From Argyresthia goedartella (lineage: Eukaryota; Arthropoda; Insecta; Lepidoptera; Argyresthiidae), in the NCBI GenBank assembly GCA_949825045.1, contig OX463835.1:24507201-24571200 (forward strand): a stretch of DNA of 64,000 nucleotides. Reading direction: 5' to 3'. Positions 49,480-59,796 of the stretch are shown here, in pieces. Position 1 is the first letter of the stretch; every line of letters begins with the position of its first letter. The position numbers and the translations under genes are program-made. Below the pieces are notes generated by a model. The model was not told the origin of the DNA. It saw only the letters and a list, made by a program, of their open reading frames with translations, and searched no databases.

Positions 49480-51138
49480 CTAACCTACCGGCGTAACACT
49501 ACCCCCTCCTAAGACATGCTCGTCCCGAGCATCATTATTTCCGTGGTATCTGGCCAGCAGGTTAACATGAACAATCTTGCTCGGACTACGAGGATTCCGC
49601 TGGATTCGATACGTGACGTCGTTTATTTTGGTGACTACCTTGTAAGGCCCTTCCTAATTCGGAAATAGTTTCGGGGACTTTCCTACTCGTCGCATAGGGT
49701 TATGTAGCCACACCAACGAACCTGCCTCAAAACCCACTTGATAAGACTTCCGGTCATATCGGGTTTTCATCTTTATGCCAGCGTGGAGCCCGTGTTCACA
49801 TACCAGGCTGTGGTCATCATCAATCCGATCCCGCAAATCACTTGTATATTCCGTGATGGTCCTTGGTGTATCGGGCGGACGTCCAGTCAGGAGATCTGCA
49901 GGCAGACGGAGTTCTCTTCCAAAATTCGCATACGATGGAGTAACCGCCGTACTTTCGTGAGTTGCCGACCTATAAGACAACAGGAAGAGGGGGATATGCC
50001 GATCCCAATCTTTTTGATGGCTCTCAACGACCTTGGCTAGATGTCTCTCCAGTGTCTGGTTAAATCTCTCAACCATTCCATCTGACTGTGGATGATACGC
50101 CGTAGTCCTCGTCTTATGAGTTTCCATTATGCGACAAGTCTCCTGAAAGACCGCAGACTCGAAGTTTCTTCCTTGATCACTGTGGATTTCGAGTGGTACC
50201 CCAAACCGGCAGAATACTTCGTTCACTAGCTTTTCAGCTATGGTTACCGCTTCTTGATTAGGAATGGCAAATACTTCAGGCCACTTCGTGAAGTAATCCA
50301 TCACGACAAGAATGTACTTGTTTCCGGAGTCAAATGCTGGGAAAGGTCCTGCGACATCTAATGCAACCCTTTCCCAAGGGGCTCCCACGCTGTATAACTT
50401 GAGTGTTCCTCGGCTACGGGTATGCGGTGCCTTGACTGATGCACAGTTAGTGCAGCGTTTACACCAATTTTTAACATCTTCTCGGCAGTGAATCCAATAA
50501 AAGCGTTGCCAAATTTTCATTAGGGTCCTTTTTACTCCAAGGTGTCCACCGGATGTTCCTTCGTGAAAGCTTCTCAAAACATCATTCACCCTTTTCTTTG
50601 GGACAACGACTTGCAGGTGAGCATCCTTCCCATTTGTTGATTCCCATTTTCTACATAGAACGTCATTATGCATGACCAAGCTATACCATTGTGCCCAGTA
50701 GCTTTTTGTTACCGCACTCATAGGAGCTACATCACACCATCTTGGTTTAGATGCGCCAGCATTAATCCAATCAAAAATGGGTCTCACGTCAGGGTCCTCT
50801 TTTTGCGCTTGCTGCATGATTTCATCACTCCACTCATCGCTAACCGTATCAGTTCTTATCATTCGAACACATTCCTTGCCTTCTTGTCTTGAGCAATGTT
50901 TAAAGTCGTCCGCACAAGGTCTACGTGATAGGGCGTCAGCATTTCCATGTGATTTCCCACTACGGTGTTCGATGATGAAATCATACTCCTGCAGTTGTTC
51001 AATCCATCTCGCCACTTGTCCCTCGGGGTTTTTAAATTCTAGCAACCACTTTAAATCAGCATGGTTAGTTCTGATGCGAAACTTTTTGCCCAGCAGGTAT
51101 TTGCTGAAATGCTGTAACGTCTTGACAACTGCTAGCAA
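49480..51138 (-). pseudogene. G1 Pol: RNase H end and integrase
   Basis: The frame from 51138 holds the end of RNase H (FRIRTNHADLKWLLEFK, then HRSGKSHGNADALSRRPC). Integrase follows: zinc HHCC site (HEGTSGGHLGVKRTLMKIW ... CKRCTNCASVK), core DVAGPFPAFDSGNKYILVV (Asp), IHSDQGRNFESAVFQE (Asp), TAYHPQSDGMVERFNQTLE (Glu), and a chain ending RRVGKSPKLFPN. An in-frame TAG at 49654-49656 interrupts before the GPY/F-like module (EGPYKVVTKINDVTYRIQ), which continues open to 49480. Integrase joins cDNA to host DNA. The stop probably truncates it by about 58 residues. Confidence 0.9.
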
Positions 51139-52755
51139 TTACACAGTAATTCCTCTCTGGTTTTGACAATGACTTACTGAAATATGCAATCACAACTTCG
51201 TTATCTCCTTTCTTTAGCGACAAGACACCTCCAACTCCAGTGTTACTAGCATCTGTATCCACAATGAAATCCTCGTCCGGGTCTGGATACCCCAATATTG
51301 GCGTTTCACAAAGTCTTCCTTTAAGCTCGTTGAAACTTGACTCACATTGTTCGTTCCAGTCAAATGATCGCTTTACTTCCGTTAGTTGATGCAAAGGCTT
51401 TGCTATATCCGAGAAGTTCTTCACAAAACGTCTGTAGTATGAACAAAGCCCCAAAAAGGCACGTACTGTAGTCTTGTCTTTTGGCGTCGGCCAATCCTTC
51501 ACGGCGCTAATCTTCTCAGGATCTGTCTGGATGCCGTCCCAAACTTTACATTTGAAAAACGAGAATTTCTTCGGACTGAGTTTCAGATTTGCCCCTCGTA
51601 GTTTGCCTAGCACCTGCTTTAATTTATTCAAGTGGTCGTTGAAGTCTCTACCAACGATAATGATGTCATCCAAATAGACCAAGCAAGTTTCTCCTAGAAG
51701 TCCAGCTAATATTTGTTTCATTAATCTCTCAAATGTGGCTGGTGCATAACACAGTCCAAATGGCATAACATTGAACTGCCAGAGTCCCTTGCCAGTAGAG
51801 AAGGCCGTATCCTATCCTTATCCTTGTCCTTGATTTCGACTTGCCAATAGCCACTTTTCAGATCCAACGTTTAAAACCATTTCATTCCGTTCAATGTGTC
51901 TAAAGTGTCGTCGATTCGTGGAAGTGGATAACTGTCCTTCTTGGTTACATCATTAAGTCGACAGTCGTCAATACAGAATCTCGTGGTGCCATCCTTCTTC
52001 TTAACCAAAACTACGGGAGAACACCACGGGCTTGTTGAAGGTTCAATAACGCCGCTTCTTTGCATTTCCTCGATCATGCCCTCAACCTCCTTCTCCCGAG
52101 CTACTGGAACTCTCCGAGGGCGCTGTCGGATAGGCATAGTTTCCCCAGTGTCGATCTCATGCTGAACCACTTCAGTTCTTCCAATGTCGTCATCATGCGA
52201 AGAAAAGACGTTGCGATATCGTAGCAGTAAGTTACGCGCCTTAAGGAATTCCTCCTCGGTAAGGTGCTCCCTGGAGTCATTTAGTAATTTTTCAATATCC
52301 ATTGAAGGCTTAACATGCCCAGGTTTCACGTTTACCTCAGATTCCCGGCAGCCTCTTATCCAAGAAATTTCTTGGCATGATCTGACTAGCGTTCCTTTAT
52401 TGAGGACGCATTCCGTGTCGCTTGGATTAAGGATCCTTACAAATGCTGTAGATGCCGTGGTTACCATTGTACGGGCTGTTATCCACGGTTTATCAGCGTC
52501 CAACCTCTCTACCACCACACAGCGGTGAGATTGCGGCCTTGTGGAGTTCGGCAATTTCACTGGAACTAAAACCTGTGACCTTGGTTGAAGAATGGTTCTC
52601 CTGGTACAGTAAACATTTCCATTTACTCCACCTTGTATAGGAATCTCATCAACTCCAAACTTTAGAACTCCAACCTTCAAGTCGATTTTACAGTCATGTC
52701 TCCTCATAAAATCCAATCCAATAATGCAGTCGTCGACGATGTTAGCAACGATCAC
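51065..52755 (-). pseudogene. G1 Pol: reverse transcriptase and start of RNase H
   Basis: From 52755: [19 protein letters not shown], then [40 protein letters not shown] and [10 protein letters not shown] with a TAA stop near 51870, right before LDLKSGYW (first catalytic Asp block). The next frame (51766-51065) has MPFGLCYAPATFERLMKQIL, CLVYLDDIIIVGRDFNDHL (YLDD intact), then RNase H FIVDTDASNTGVGGVLSL. Near 51130 a small deletion shifts frame relative to the 51138 frame (the residues after NYCV are lost). So at least one stop and one frameshift disable the polymerase. Confidence 0.9.
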
Positions 52756-53000
52756 TTTATGCCAGTATTATTTTTCACATATTTTCACAGCTAACTCTCG
52801 TTCTCCTTGGACGGAAATGAACTGGCCGGTAGCAGTTTGCAGCTGGAGATGCCAAGGTCGGACTAGATGATCTCTGGTCAGGTGTCTCATTAGCCGAGAG
52901 CTGATCGTAGTCCGAGAAGCTCCGGTATCTATGGTAAGGAGAAATGGTATTCCACAGATTTCTCCATTGACAACCAGACTGTTCCGTCGTTTGCCTGTGA
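52756..53000 (-). pseudogene. G1 retropepsin (protease)
   Basis: GIPFLLTIDTGASRTTISSR holds the DTGA active site; the chain runs to AVKICEK and an in-frame TAA at about 52769, after which [17 protein letters not shown] (flap/ILG-like end) follows. The protease would process Gag-Pol. Confidence 0.8.
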
Positions 53001-53056
53001 GATCATAATTGGGACATTTCGCCCACCAGCCAGCACTCGTCCCATAGTCCTGGCTT

Positions 53057-53181
53057 TTATTCGTTTCCCTGTTGGGGCTCTGACTCCACAGAGCCTATTG
53101 TCCTCGCCATTGGAGCGGGGTCTCTGTCCCTCCTAGTCCTTTTCGGACAGCCTGACTGCAGGTGACCACGTTCTCCACAAT
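53057..53181 (-). pseudogene. G1 Gag, C-terminal part of the split zinc knuckle
   Basis: Reads CGERGHLQSGCPKRTRRDRD, i.e. the last three ligands (C, H, C) of a CCHC knuckle, then a basic stretch. The first Cys of the knuckle is on the far side of the BEL element at about 59800. The junction bases are the GGTAG duplication. Confidence 0.85.
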
Positions 53182-53186
53182 GGTAG
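53182..53186. repeat. BEL target-site duplication, left (GGTAG)
   Basis: Pairs with GGTAG at 59792-59796. Confidence 0.9.
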
Positions 53187-53718
53187 TGTTTAATATTTAT
53201 GCTTCGGAACGCACCGGTTTTTTTTCGTTGCGCGGAACGACCGCGAGTGATCGGGACATCACTAGCTGTCACTTGTGTAGAAACGAAATGACGAGTTACA
53301 GGTTACTTTTTGCACAGGGAAAAAATGTCGGCGTCAGGTATTCGGGCCTTGGCGGAATGTTAATTATAATAATATCGTAACAATCGTCGGGAAATAAGTA
53401 GATTTCACGCCATCGGAGGGAGTGCTTCGTGCTGTGAAAGGTTAAAGTGGTTCGGTCCCCAATTCGTCGCGTTCGGATAGCGACCCATGTGGTCGGATAC
53501 GTGGCATCACGACGGCACCGGCGGCGGACTACGACAGCAGTAAGATTCAACTCCCATCACACCCCACCCTCGTGTTCCTCATCCCGTACTCCTGCCTCGA
53601 ATTGAGCTTTCGAATTCCGGTCCACGGCGTCAATGGTCAGTACTGCTTGTGACATTACACTGAAAACAACTCTAACAAGATTCCACCCCCTTTCGGTTGA
53701 GGCGTGGAAATTAATCAT
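53187..53718 (+). repeat. B1 5' LTR
   Basis: 532 bp, TGTTTAAT...AATCA. Differences from the 3' LTR are scattered single bases (for example 'ggagggagtg' versus 'ggagtgagtg'). Confidence 0.9.
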
Positions 53719-53720
53719 TT

Positions 53721-53738
53721 TGGTAGCAGAGGCGCGGT
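53721..53738 (+). promoter_or_regulatory. B1 primer-binding site, compatible with initiator tRNA-Met
   Basis: TTGGTAGCAGAGGCGCGG directly follows the LTR. TGGTAGCAGAG is, from memory, the complement of the 3' end of eukaryotic initiator tRNA-Met (11 bases). The tRNA of this species was not available to confirm. Confidence 0.5.
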
Positions 53739-54448
53739 TTCCTAGTGGGAAATCGATTCACGGACGGTTGTAGGGTTGTTTTTTTGCCACATTGTAGCTG
53801 GGAGAGGGTGGATACCTCGGATTGGTCGGCAATCATTTTGTGAGTGAGTCTTGTGGTCGGTATACCACAATTTAGGTTCATTTTCGGTTAGTGAACGTAT
53901 AATTGACGATTTAGTTAATGATTATTATAAATTTGTAGTCGGAAACTACTGTTTGTGCGCATAAAGGATTGAACGGTCATTCCGCGAAGTAACTATATTG
54001 TATGACTTGTGGTAGAACGTCGGGTTCTATAGTACTGCAGTGTTATTTCGGTTTACAGAGCAGGGTCAGGCTATTTAAGGGGTATTAAGCTGATTTTGCT
54101 GCCCTCAGTAGAAGTGTGGGTCATATCGGAGGGGCCACTTCTAGAAGGTTCACGGCTACCTACATTATATTAAAATTAGCTTTTTTTTTATAATACATTT
54201 TTGTGTGTTATTTGTATTGTGCTTTATGGTGGCATTCTCTAATTGATTTAGAGTGTATAGTTATAAGGTGTATGTCCACAGGGCGACCATATTAAATATT
54301 TTTTAGGATTTAATTGTTTTAGTGGTTGCCTTAGTTTTGACAACTTAGTTTTAATTTCTGTGCCAAGCGCTGACGGGCAAGTGCTGGTCTCTGGCTATAC
54401 TCTGTTCGGTAGTGAAGTATAAGACCAGAATCTATTAAATCGGTCAAC
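53739..54448 (+). other. B1 untranslated leader
   Basis: About 710 bp between primer site and gag start; no frame. Expected for the packaging region of an LTR element. Confidence 0.6.
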
Positions 54449-55453
54449 ATGGCGCCTTCACCCTTGACGGTGCTGCGGCATGGTGTCCGGGAGGAAATGA
54501 GATGGCTCGCCCATACTCATAAGTATGTGGAGCGACCAGATATGGATGATGTCCTGCTCAAGCGTGTGGAGGACGCAATGACACGCGTCGGGAAGGTGTG
54601 TCGGCTGGCTGCGGAGGCTGAAGCTCTCGGGCTTACTGATGAAGCCTCGGTGGCTGCAGTGAAACAGCTCTGCGCGGATGCTGACCAAGCGATGGAATGC
54701 TTGGGTGACATCGAGCGTCGCGTGGAGAAAATTAAGCGGTCGCGAAGGAATGACCGTGGGGAGGGTAACGGAGGCCCACCCCCGAAGGGTGTTGTTGGAC
54801 GGCTGCCACACCTGGAGATTCTGGCCTTCAGTGGGGCAATTGATGAGTGGCCGGCCTTCATTAATTTATTTGATAGTTTGGTCCACGGTCGGGACGACCT
54901 GGACAACGCCTACAAGTTGGCCCAACTATTGATGGCTCTGCGGGGTGAACCGAAGGAGTTGGTCGGTCACCTAACGGTCACGGCGGGCAATTACGATATA
55001 GCAAGGTCCATATTGTTGGACCGCTACCAACACAAACGGCGGTTGGTTGATGCGCAGCTGGGGAAGCTGTTTAGCATCCCCAGAGTAACACGGGATGTTG
55101 ACATCCGAGTAAAGGTGCTCAACCCTGTGCTGGTGGCCACTAAGGCCCTTCAGAACCTTGGTCTTCCGGTAGACCAATGGGCATACATTGTCTTATATAT
55201 GGTTTTGTCACGATTGCCTGCAGCTGTTCAAAGTTGGTTTGAACAGCTGCATGGGGGCAGTAGCACGGAACTGCCCACGCTCGTCCAATTGACGGATTTT
55301 TTGGAGGGTGAATGTAGGCGATGTGACACACTGGACACGGAGTCCAGTGTGCAGCGCCAACCCCGCGGATGCGGGAGGGGTCGCGCCCCCCCCCCCACGG
55401 GGGGGTGGGTGGTCGAAACAATTTGGCGTTTTGAATGCCGCGCCGTCGGGTGA
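54449..55453 (+). CDS. B1 Gag, N-terminal part (DUF1759-type)
   Basis: 334 codons from ATG at 54449. An N-terminal helical part is followed by LPHLEILAFSGAIDEWPAFI, DLDNAYKLAQLLMALRGEPK, ELVGHLTVTAGNYDIARSIL and LLDRYQHKRRLVDAQLGKLF, the DUF1759 pattern of BEL/Pao Gag. The natural chain goes on in the next frame: a run of C then G (55386-55408, forming a hairpin) is where the register changes, and this frame ends in unrelated residues at 55453. Whether the shift is a mutation, a base-count error in the homopolymer or a programmed event is open. Confidence 0.85.
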   Translation: MAPSPLTVLRHGVREEMRWLAHTHKYVERPDMDDVLLKRVEDAMTRVGKVCRLAAEAEALGLTDEASVAAVKQLCADADQAMECLGDIERRVEKIKRSRRNDRGEGNGGPPPKGVVGRLPHLEILAFSGAIDEWPAFINLFDSLVHGRDDLDNAYKLAQLLMALRGEPKELVGHLTVTAGNYDIARSILLDRYQHKRRLVDAQLGKLFSIPRVTRDVDIRVKVLNPVLVATKALQNLGLPVDQWAYIVLYMVLSRLPAAVQSWFEQLHGGSSTELPTLVQLTDFLEGECRRCDTLDTESSVQRQPRGCGRGRAPPPTGGWVVETIWRFECRAVG

Positions 55454-56261
55454 CGGCTGCGTGCACTGCGACAGTGCCGGTCATGAAGTGACCAGTTGCG
55501 CCAACTTTAAGGCGCTCGGGGTAGCTGCCCGCAGGAAGATAGTCTTCCGCCACCGATTGTGTTTCGGTTGTTTGGGGCCGCACACGCTGAGCGAGTGCTC
55601 GCGCGCGTTCCCCTGTGAGTGCTGTGGTGGCAAGCACCACATAGTGTTGTGCCTGAAACGGTCAGGCCCTTCGGACGGTCACCAGGGCCGGACTCAGGTT
55701 GGTCGGCCACAGGGCCCAACCAGGGCCGAACCCAGTCCCCTTCCGGGCAACGGGAGTCACCAACGGGTTGACTGGGGTACCCGCGGAAGGGACCCCCCCC
55801 GAGGGGAAGGGGGCAGCGTGGGGGGTAACATGCGGGATAGCCGGGGTTCGGTCGCCGCTGTCCACGGTCAGCGAGGACTTCAGGCCGCTGGCTCACCGCG
55901 TGTTACGGGCGGGTGTCAGATGGCACCTATGAGTGGCGCGAAGGCTGGGAGCCCACCACCTTCTGCGCCACCCTGCCCGTCGCTCTGGGAGACGAACAGG
56001 GAGGCGAACAGTCAGATGTCGCCCCCATTCCTAGAGCGCCCCAGGTTGGATCCGCTCTCCCCCATCCATCCACGGTGGCCACCGGGCACACCGTACACCG
56101 TCCGGTATGGTCGGATACCGGGACAGCGAGGGGAATATTATCCGGGTTGGGACCCCTTGTTGTACATACGGTCTGATATGCCGGTTGCGTATCAGCAGCC
56201 GAGTTACTCCAAGGCCGATGGAGGTCTCAGCGGGTTCGGATCCCGCGGAGGTTCCCGCTAG
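55410..56261 (+). CDS. B1 Gag, C-terminal part with three zinc knuckles
   Basis: In the +1-shifted frame (usable from about 55410) come C-V-H-C...H...C (DGCVHCDSAGHEVTSCANF), CFGCLGPHTLSECS and CECCGGKHHIVLC, three successive Cys/His clusters as in BEL/Pao Gag. A Pro/Gly-rich, low-complexity tail follows to the stop at 56261. These knuckles bind the element RNA. The frame is open back to 55308, but the natural sequence before 55384 is in the previous frame. Confidence 0.8.
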   Translation, partial: WSKQFGVLNAAPSGDGCVHCDSAGHEVTSCANFKALGVAARRKIVFRHRLCFGCLGPHTLSECSRAFPCECCGGKHHIVLCLKRSGPSDGHQGRTQVGRPQGPTRAEPSPLPGNGSHQRVDWGTRGRDPPRGEGGSVGGNMRDSRGSVAAVHGQRGLQAAGSPRVTGGCQMAPMSGAKAGSPPPSAPPCPSLWETNREANSQMSPPFLERPRLDPLSPIHPRWPPGTPYTVRYGRIPGQRGEYYPGWDPLLYIRSDMPVAYQQPSYSKADGGLSGFGSRGGSR

Positions 56262-56306
56262 GGACACGCCGCCCACTTACAGGGTGCCGCCACTCCATAG
56301 ACGGTC

Positions 56307-56924
56307 ATGCTCCCCACCGCCTCTGTGATAGCGTGGAGTTCGGACGGCAAATCATATGTGGCACGAGCACTATTGGACTCGGGGGCCCAGGGGTGCTTAG
56401 TCTCGTGCAACCTTGTAAGACGGTTGGGCATTTCGGTAAGGGAGTATCCACATTCCTTTCGGGGAATTGGGAACACGGAAGTCGGTTCCGTTAAGGGAGT
56501 ATGTCGGATTACTCTCTCGTCACGGGTGGATTCATCGGTGAATCTGACGGTCACGGCATTAGTCATGCCTAATGTGATGGGCTCACACCCTCACGTACGG
56601 TTGTCGCCCTCGGTGCGACTGTTGGTCGCTGGGTTGTCACTGGCTGACTCGGAGTTTGATATTCCGGGCCCAGTAGACATTTTATTGGGTGTCGATGCCT
56701 TGGGATACCTGTTAGTGCCAGGTGTCCACGTGTTGCAGGCGACTGGTCTAGTTTCGGTCAACACCAGACTGGGCCATGCGGTAATGGGTCCGGTCATGCC
56801 GGCTGCCCCACGCCTAGCGACTAGTAGTCCCTTATTCGGTTCTGTACTCTCGGAGGTGATACAGAGGTTTTGGGAGGTGGAGGAGCCACCTACGGTCCGC
56901 CGGTTGGACCCGGTTGAGGAGTAG
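56307..56924 (+). CDS. B1 aspartic protease
   Basis: Uninterrupted frame: ARALLDSGAQGCLVSCNLV holds the DSGA active site (DSGAQ is typical for BEL/Pao), a flap-like region follows, then PGPVDILLGVDALGYLLVPG is the 'ILLG-D' end. It runs to LDPVEE, the junction where the reverse transcriptase normally starts ('EE-CE--F'). A stop at 56922 comes from the deletion junction. Confidence 0.85.
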   Translation: MLPTASVIAWSSDGKSYVARALLDSGAQGCLVSCNLVRRLGISVREYPHSFRGIGNTEVGSVKGVCRITLSSRVDSSVNLTVTALVMPNVMGSHPHVRLSPSVRLLVAGLSLADSEFDIPGPVDILLGVDALGYLLVPGVHVLQATGLVSVNTRLGHAVMGPVMPAAPRLATSSPLFGSVLSEVIQRFWEVEEPPTVRRLDPVEE

Positions 56925-57429
56925 TGTGAACAGTTTTATCGGAACGGTACTGGTCGCCTTCGGTCAGGTCGATTTCTCACACGTCTTCTATTCCGGAGTG
57001 ATCGCCCCGGTAACATTTCAGCTCAAGTGTTTTATGCAGCAATTGTGGTCTGCTGAGCTGAAATGGGACGACCCGATTGGCGGGTCATTGAGCTCAGAGT
57101 GGGAATCGTTCTTTTCGACCCTCCCTGGCATCAATCGGATTTCACTGCCACGGAGGTTGGTCCCCACCAAGAGATACACCGCCACCCTGCATGGGTTTTG
57201 CGATGCCTCGGAGAAGGGCTACGGAGCTGCGGTGTATCTGCGTACGGTCGACTCCTCGGGGGAGGTTGATGTGCGGTTGGTCATGGCCAAGAGCAAGGTT
57301 GCGCCGTTGCGCACTCGCCTGACCATTCCCAAATTAGAGCTTTCAGGAGCGGCTCTCCTGACTCGTCTGCTCAACCACACGATGACGGTTCTTCGTGGGT
57401 CAATAGCGTTTGAAGATACGGTCTACGCT
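56925..57429 (+). pseudogene. B1 end of reverse transcriptase and RNase H
   Basis: After about 20 residues of junction sequence, the reading resumes at SGVIAPVTFQLKCFMQQLWS, which is the connection after the reverse-transcriptase thumb. Then LHGFCDASEKGYGAAVYLRT (first RNase H Asp) and TRLTIPKLELSGAALLTRLL (Glu). The entire polymerase palm with its YxDD motif is missing, roughly 1 kb compared with intact BEL elements. A TAA at 57430 follows AFEDTVYA. Confidence 0.85.
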
Positions 57430-57447
57430 TAAACGGATAGCCAGATC

Positions 57448-58365
57448 GTGTTATGCTGGCTGAAGGCTTCAGTTCACAAGCTGGAGATTTTTGTGGCGAA
57501 TCGGGTTTCGCAAATTTTGAATTCGGAGGTTCCCTTAATCTGGAGACATGTTCCAGGGGAAATGAACCCAGCAGACTGTGCGTCTCGTGGGTGTCACGCT
57601 CCGGAGTTGGTTGGACATCCCTTGTGGTGGGGTCCAAAATGGTTGACTCAAGCCGAATCGGATTGGCCAATGAGTCCACGCGTTACCTCGGCGAACGGTG
57701 CCTTGACAGTCGGTATCTGTACGACGCAACCAGAGCCGGAAGAGGAGTTCAGCCTGCTGGAACGGTACGGCTCGCTCGACAAGCTGGTCAATGTGACCGC
57801 CTGGATCTTCCGATTTGCGCGGAATTGTCACAATTCTGAGACGCAACGGGTGCGGACACAGGTCCTGACACCACGGGAATGGAACCATGCGTTGTTCGCA
57901 TTGGTACGGAACGTGCAGACGGTGCACTTTAAGTCCGAACTGGACATTCTTAGACGCGGACGCGTCCAACTGAAGGGAGCTGTGGCTCGGCTCAACCCGT
58001 TTATTGACCCTCACGGATTGCTGAGGGTAGGAGGTCGGCTGCGGAATGCCAACCTGCCTTATGCGGCTCGCCACCCGTTGTTACTCCCTAGGAAGGGGAA
58101 GTTGGTCGAACTGTTGATACAGGATCGACACATTCGGAATGGGCATGTCGGATGCCACGCCTTGATGGCGTTTCTCCAGCGCGAGTTCTGGATTCTATCG
58201 GGAAGACGCTTAGTGCGTAGCGTCGTATTTCGGTGCCTGCCTTGTTATCGGGCCAAGGCGGCTACGATGCAGCCCCAGATGGGCGATTTGCCCTCGGATA
58301 GGGTTAACGAAATCCGGCACTTTGCGGGTGTCGGAACGGATTTCGCGGAACCATTCATGGTCTAG
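57448..58365 (+). pseudogene. B1 RNase H end and integrase N-terminal part
   Basis: LIWRHVPGEMNPADCASRGC closes RNase H. Integrase begins with the zinc site (IQDRHIRNGHVGCHALMAF ... RCLPCYRAKA) and reaches NEIRHFAGVGTDFAEPFMV, the first catalytic Asp (G-x-D-F). A TAG at about 58363 stops the frame, which continues as SSQLRNARLVKAYLCVFVCL in the same register. Confidence 0.85.
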
Positions 58366-59229
58366 TCTTCACAGCTACGGAACGCCAGATTAGTGAAGGC
58401 ATACCTGTGCGTCTTCGTGTGCTTGGCCACGAAGACAGTCCACTTGGAGGTGGTCAGTGACCTCACTACAGAGGCATTCATCGCATGTCTGGATCGGTTC
58501 GTCTCACGAAGGGGCCTCCCGACATTAATCCTTTCGGACAACGGCACAAATTTTGTCGGAGCCAGGCGATATCTGCAGGAGGTCACTCAATTCCTGAACG
58601 GTAACCAGGACGCCATCGGTACGGTTTGCTCCCGACGAGGGATTGAATGGGTTTTCGGTCCGCCGGAATGTCCTCATTGGGGAGGAATTTTTGAGGCTGC
58701 GGTTAAATCGGCTAAGTCGCACCTGACGAGGATCATCGGTAAGACCTCTCTACGCTTTGAAGAGCTTGCGACGCTGTTCTGTAAAATTAAAATGACACTG
58801 AACTCGCGTCCATTGTGCCCGCTCAGTTCGGATCCAAATGATTTGGAAGCGTTGACGCCGGGTCACTTCCTGATAGGTCAGCCCCTTAACGCCCTGCCAG
58901 AATACCCATTCGGTGATGTTAAGTTAAGTCGGTTAACTAGGTGGCAGATGTTGCAGCAGATGGCTCAAGATTTTTGGACACGGTGGTCCCTTGAGTACTT
59001 GCATATCTTGCAGCAGCGCCTTAAGTGGACTGACCGGACGAGCCCCCCTCAAGTCGGTGATTTGGTGCTGATTAAGGATGCGAACCTGCCATCATTGAGA
59101 TGGAGACGAGGACGGATCGTCAATTTGTACACTGGTCGGGATGGCACGCCTCGATCAGCAGAAGTCAAGGTGGGGGACTCGGTCCTCAAGAGAGCGGTCG
59201 CAACACTTTCTCGCCTTCCTATTGATTAG
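58366..59229 (+). pseudogene. B1 integrase, catalytic core and C-terminus
   Basis: KAYLCVFVCLATKTVHLEVV, GLPTLILSDNGTNFVGARRY (second Asp), CPHWGGIFEAAVKSAKSHLT (Glu in the GGIFEAA context), LNSRPLCPLSSDPNDLEALT and a C-terminal DLVLIKDANLPSLRWRRGRI. All three catalytic acids are recognisable. The stop at 59229 is natural, 31 bp before the 3' LTR; the spacer has a GGGACAGG-type purine-rich stretch. Confidence 0.9.
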
Positions 59230-59260
59230 GGACAGGTTCGGGCCTGTCCGGGCGGGTGAC

Positions 59261-59791
59261 TGTTTAATATTTATGCTTCGGAACGCACCGGTTTTTTTTC
59301 GTTGCGCGGATCGACCGCGAGTGATCGGGACATCACTAGCTGTCACTTGTGTAAAAACGAGATGACGAGTTAGAGGTTACTTTTTGCACAGGGAAAAAAT
59401 GTCGGCGTCAGGTATTCGGGCCTTGGCGGAATGTTAATTATAATAATATCGTAACAATCGTCGGGAAATAAGTAGATTTCACGCCATCGGAGTGAGTGCT
59501 TCGTGCTGTGAAAGGTTGAAGTGGTTCGGTCCCCAATTCGTCGCGTTCGGATAGCGACCCATGTGGTCAGATACGTGGCATCACGACGGCACCGGTGGCG
59601 GACTACGACATCAGTAAGATTCAACTCCCATCACACCCCACCCTCGTGTTCCTCATCCCGTACTCCTGCCTCGAATTGAGCTTTCGAATTCCGGTCCACG
59701 GCGTCAAAGGTCAGTATTGCTTGTGACATTACACTGAAAAACAACCCTAACAAGATTCCACCCCCTTTCGGTTGAGGCGTGGAATTCAACA
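59261..59791 (+). repeat. B1 3' LTR
   Basis: 531 bp, ends ATTCAACA; followed by GGTAG (59792-59796). Confidence 0.9.
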
Positions 59792-59796
59792 GGTAG

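Larger units (their letters stand above)
47399..49498 (-). repeat. G1 3' LTR (interrupted)
   Basis: Without the LINE it is about 739 bp (47399-47627 plus 48989-49498). Its ends form a 7-bp inverted repeat. The 49257-49460 part holds a cluster of CTGAAA(A)CG motifs. Confidence 0.75.
53187..59791 (+). mobile_element. BEL/Pao LTR retrotransposon (B1) with reverse-transcriptase deletion
   Basis: LTRs 53187-53718 and 59261-59791 (532 and 531 bp) begin TGTTTAATATTTATG; the 3' LTR ends CAACA. About a dozen differences were seen between them (roughly 2-3%). GGTAG flanks the element. Order: 5' LTR, primer site (53721 on), leader, Gag, protease, [reverse transcriptase missing], RNase H, integrase, 3' LTR. 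It carries a frameshift, stops near 57430 and 58363, and lacks its polymerase. Its solo LTR relative lies at 1903-2460. Confidence 0.95.

Noticed and set aside
53187..59791. An envelope gene making the BEL or gypsy element a retrovirus
   Set aside because: No frame follows integrase in either element; the LTR comes within about 30 bp in both.
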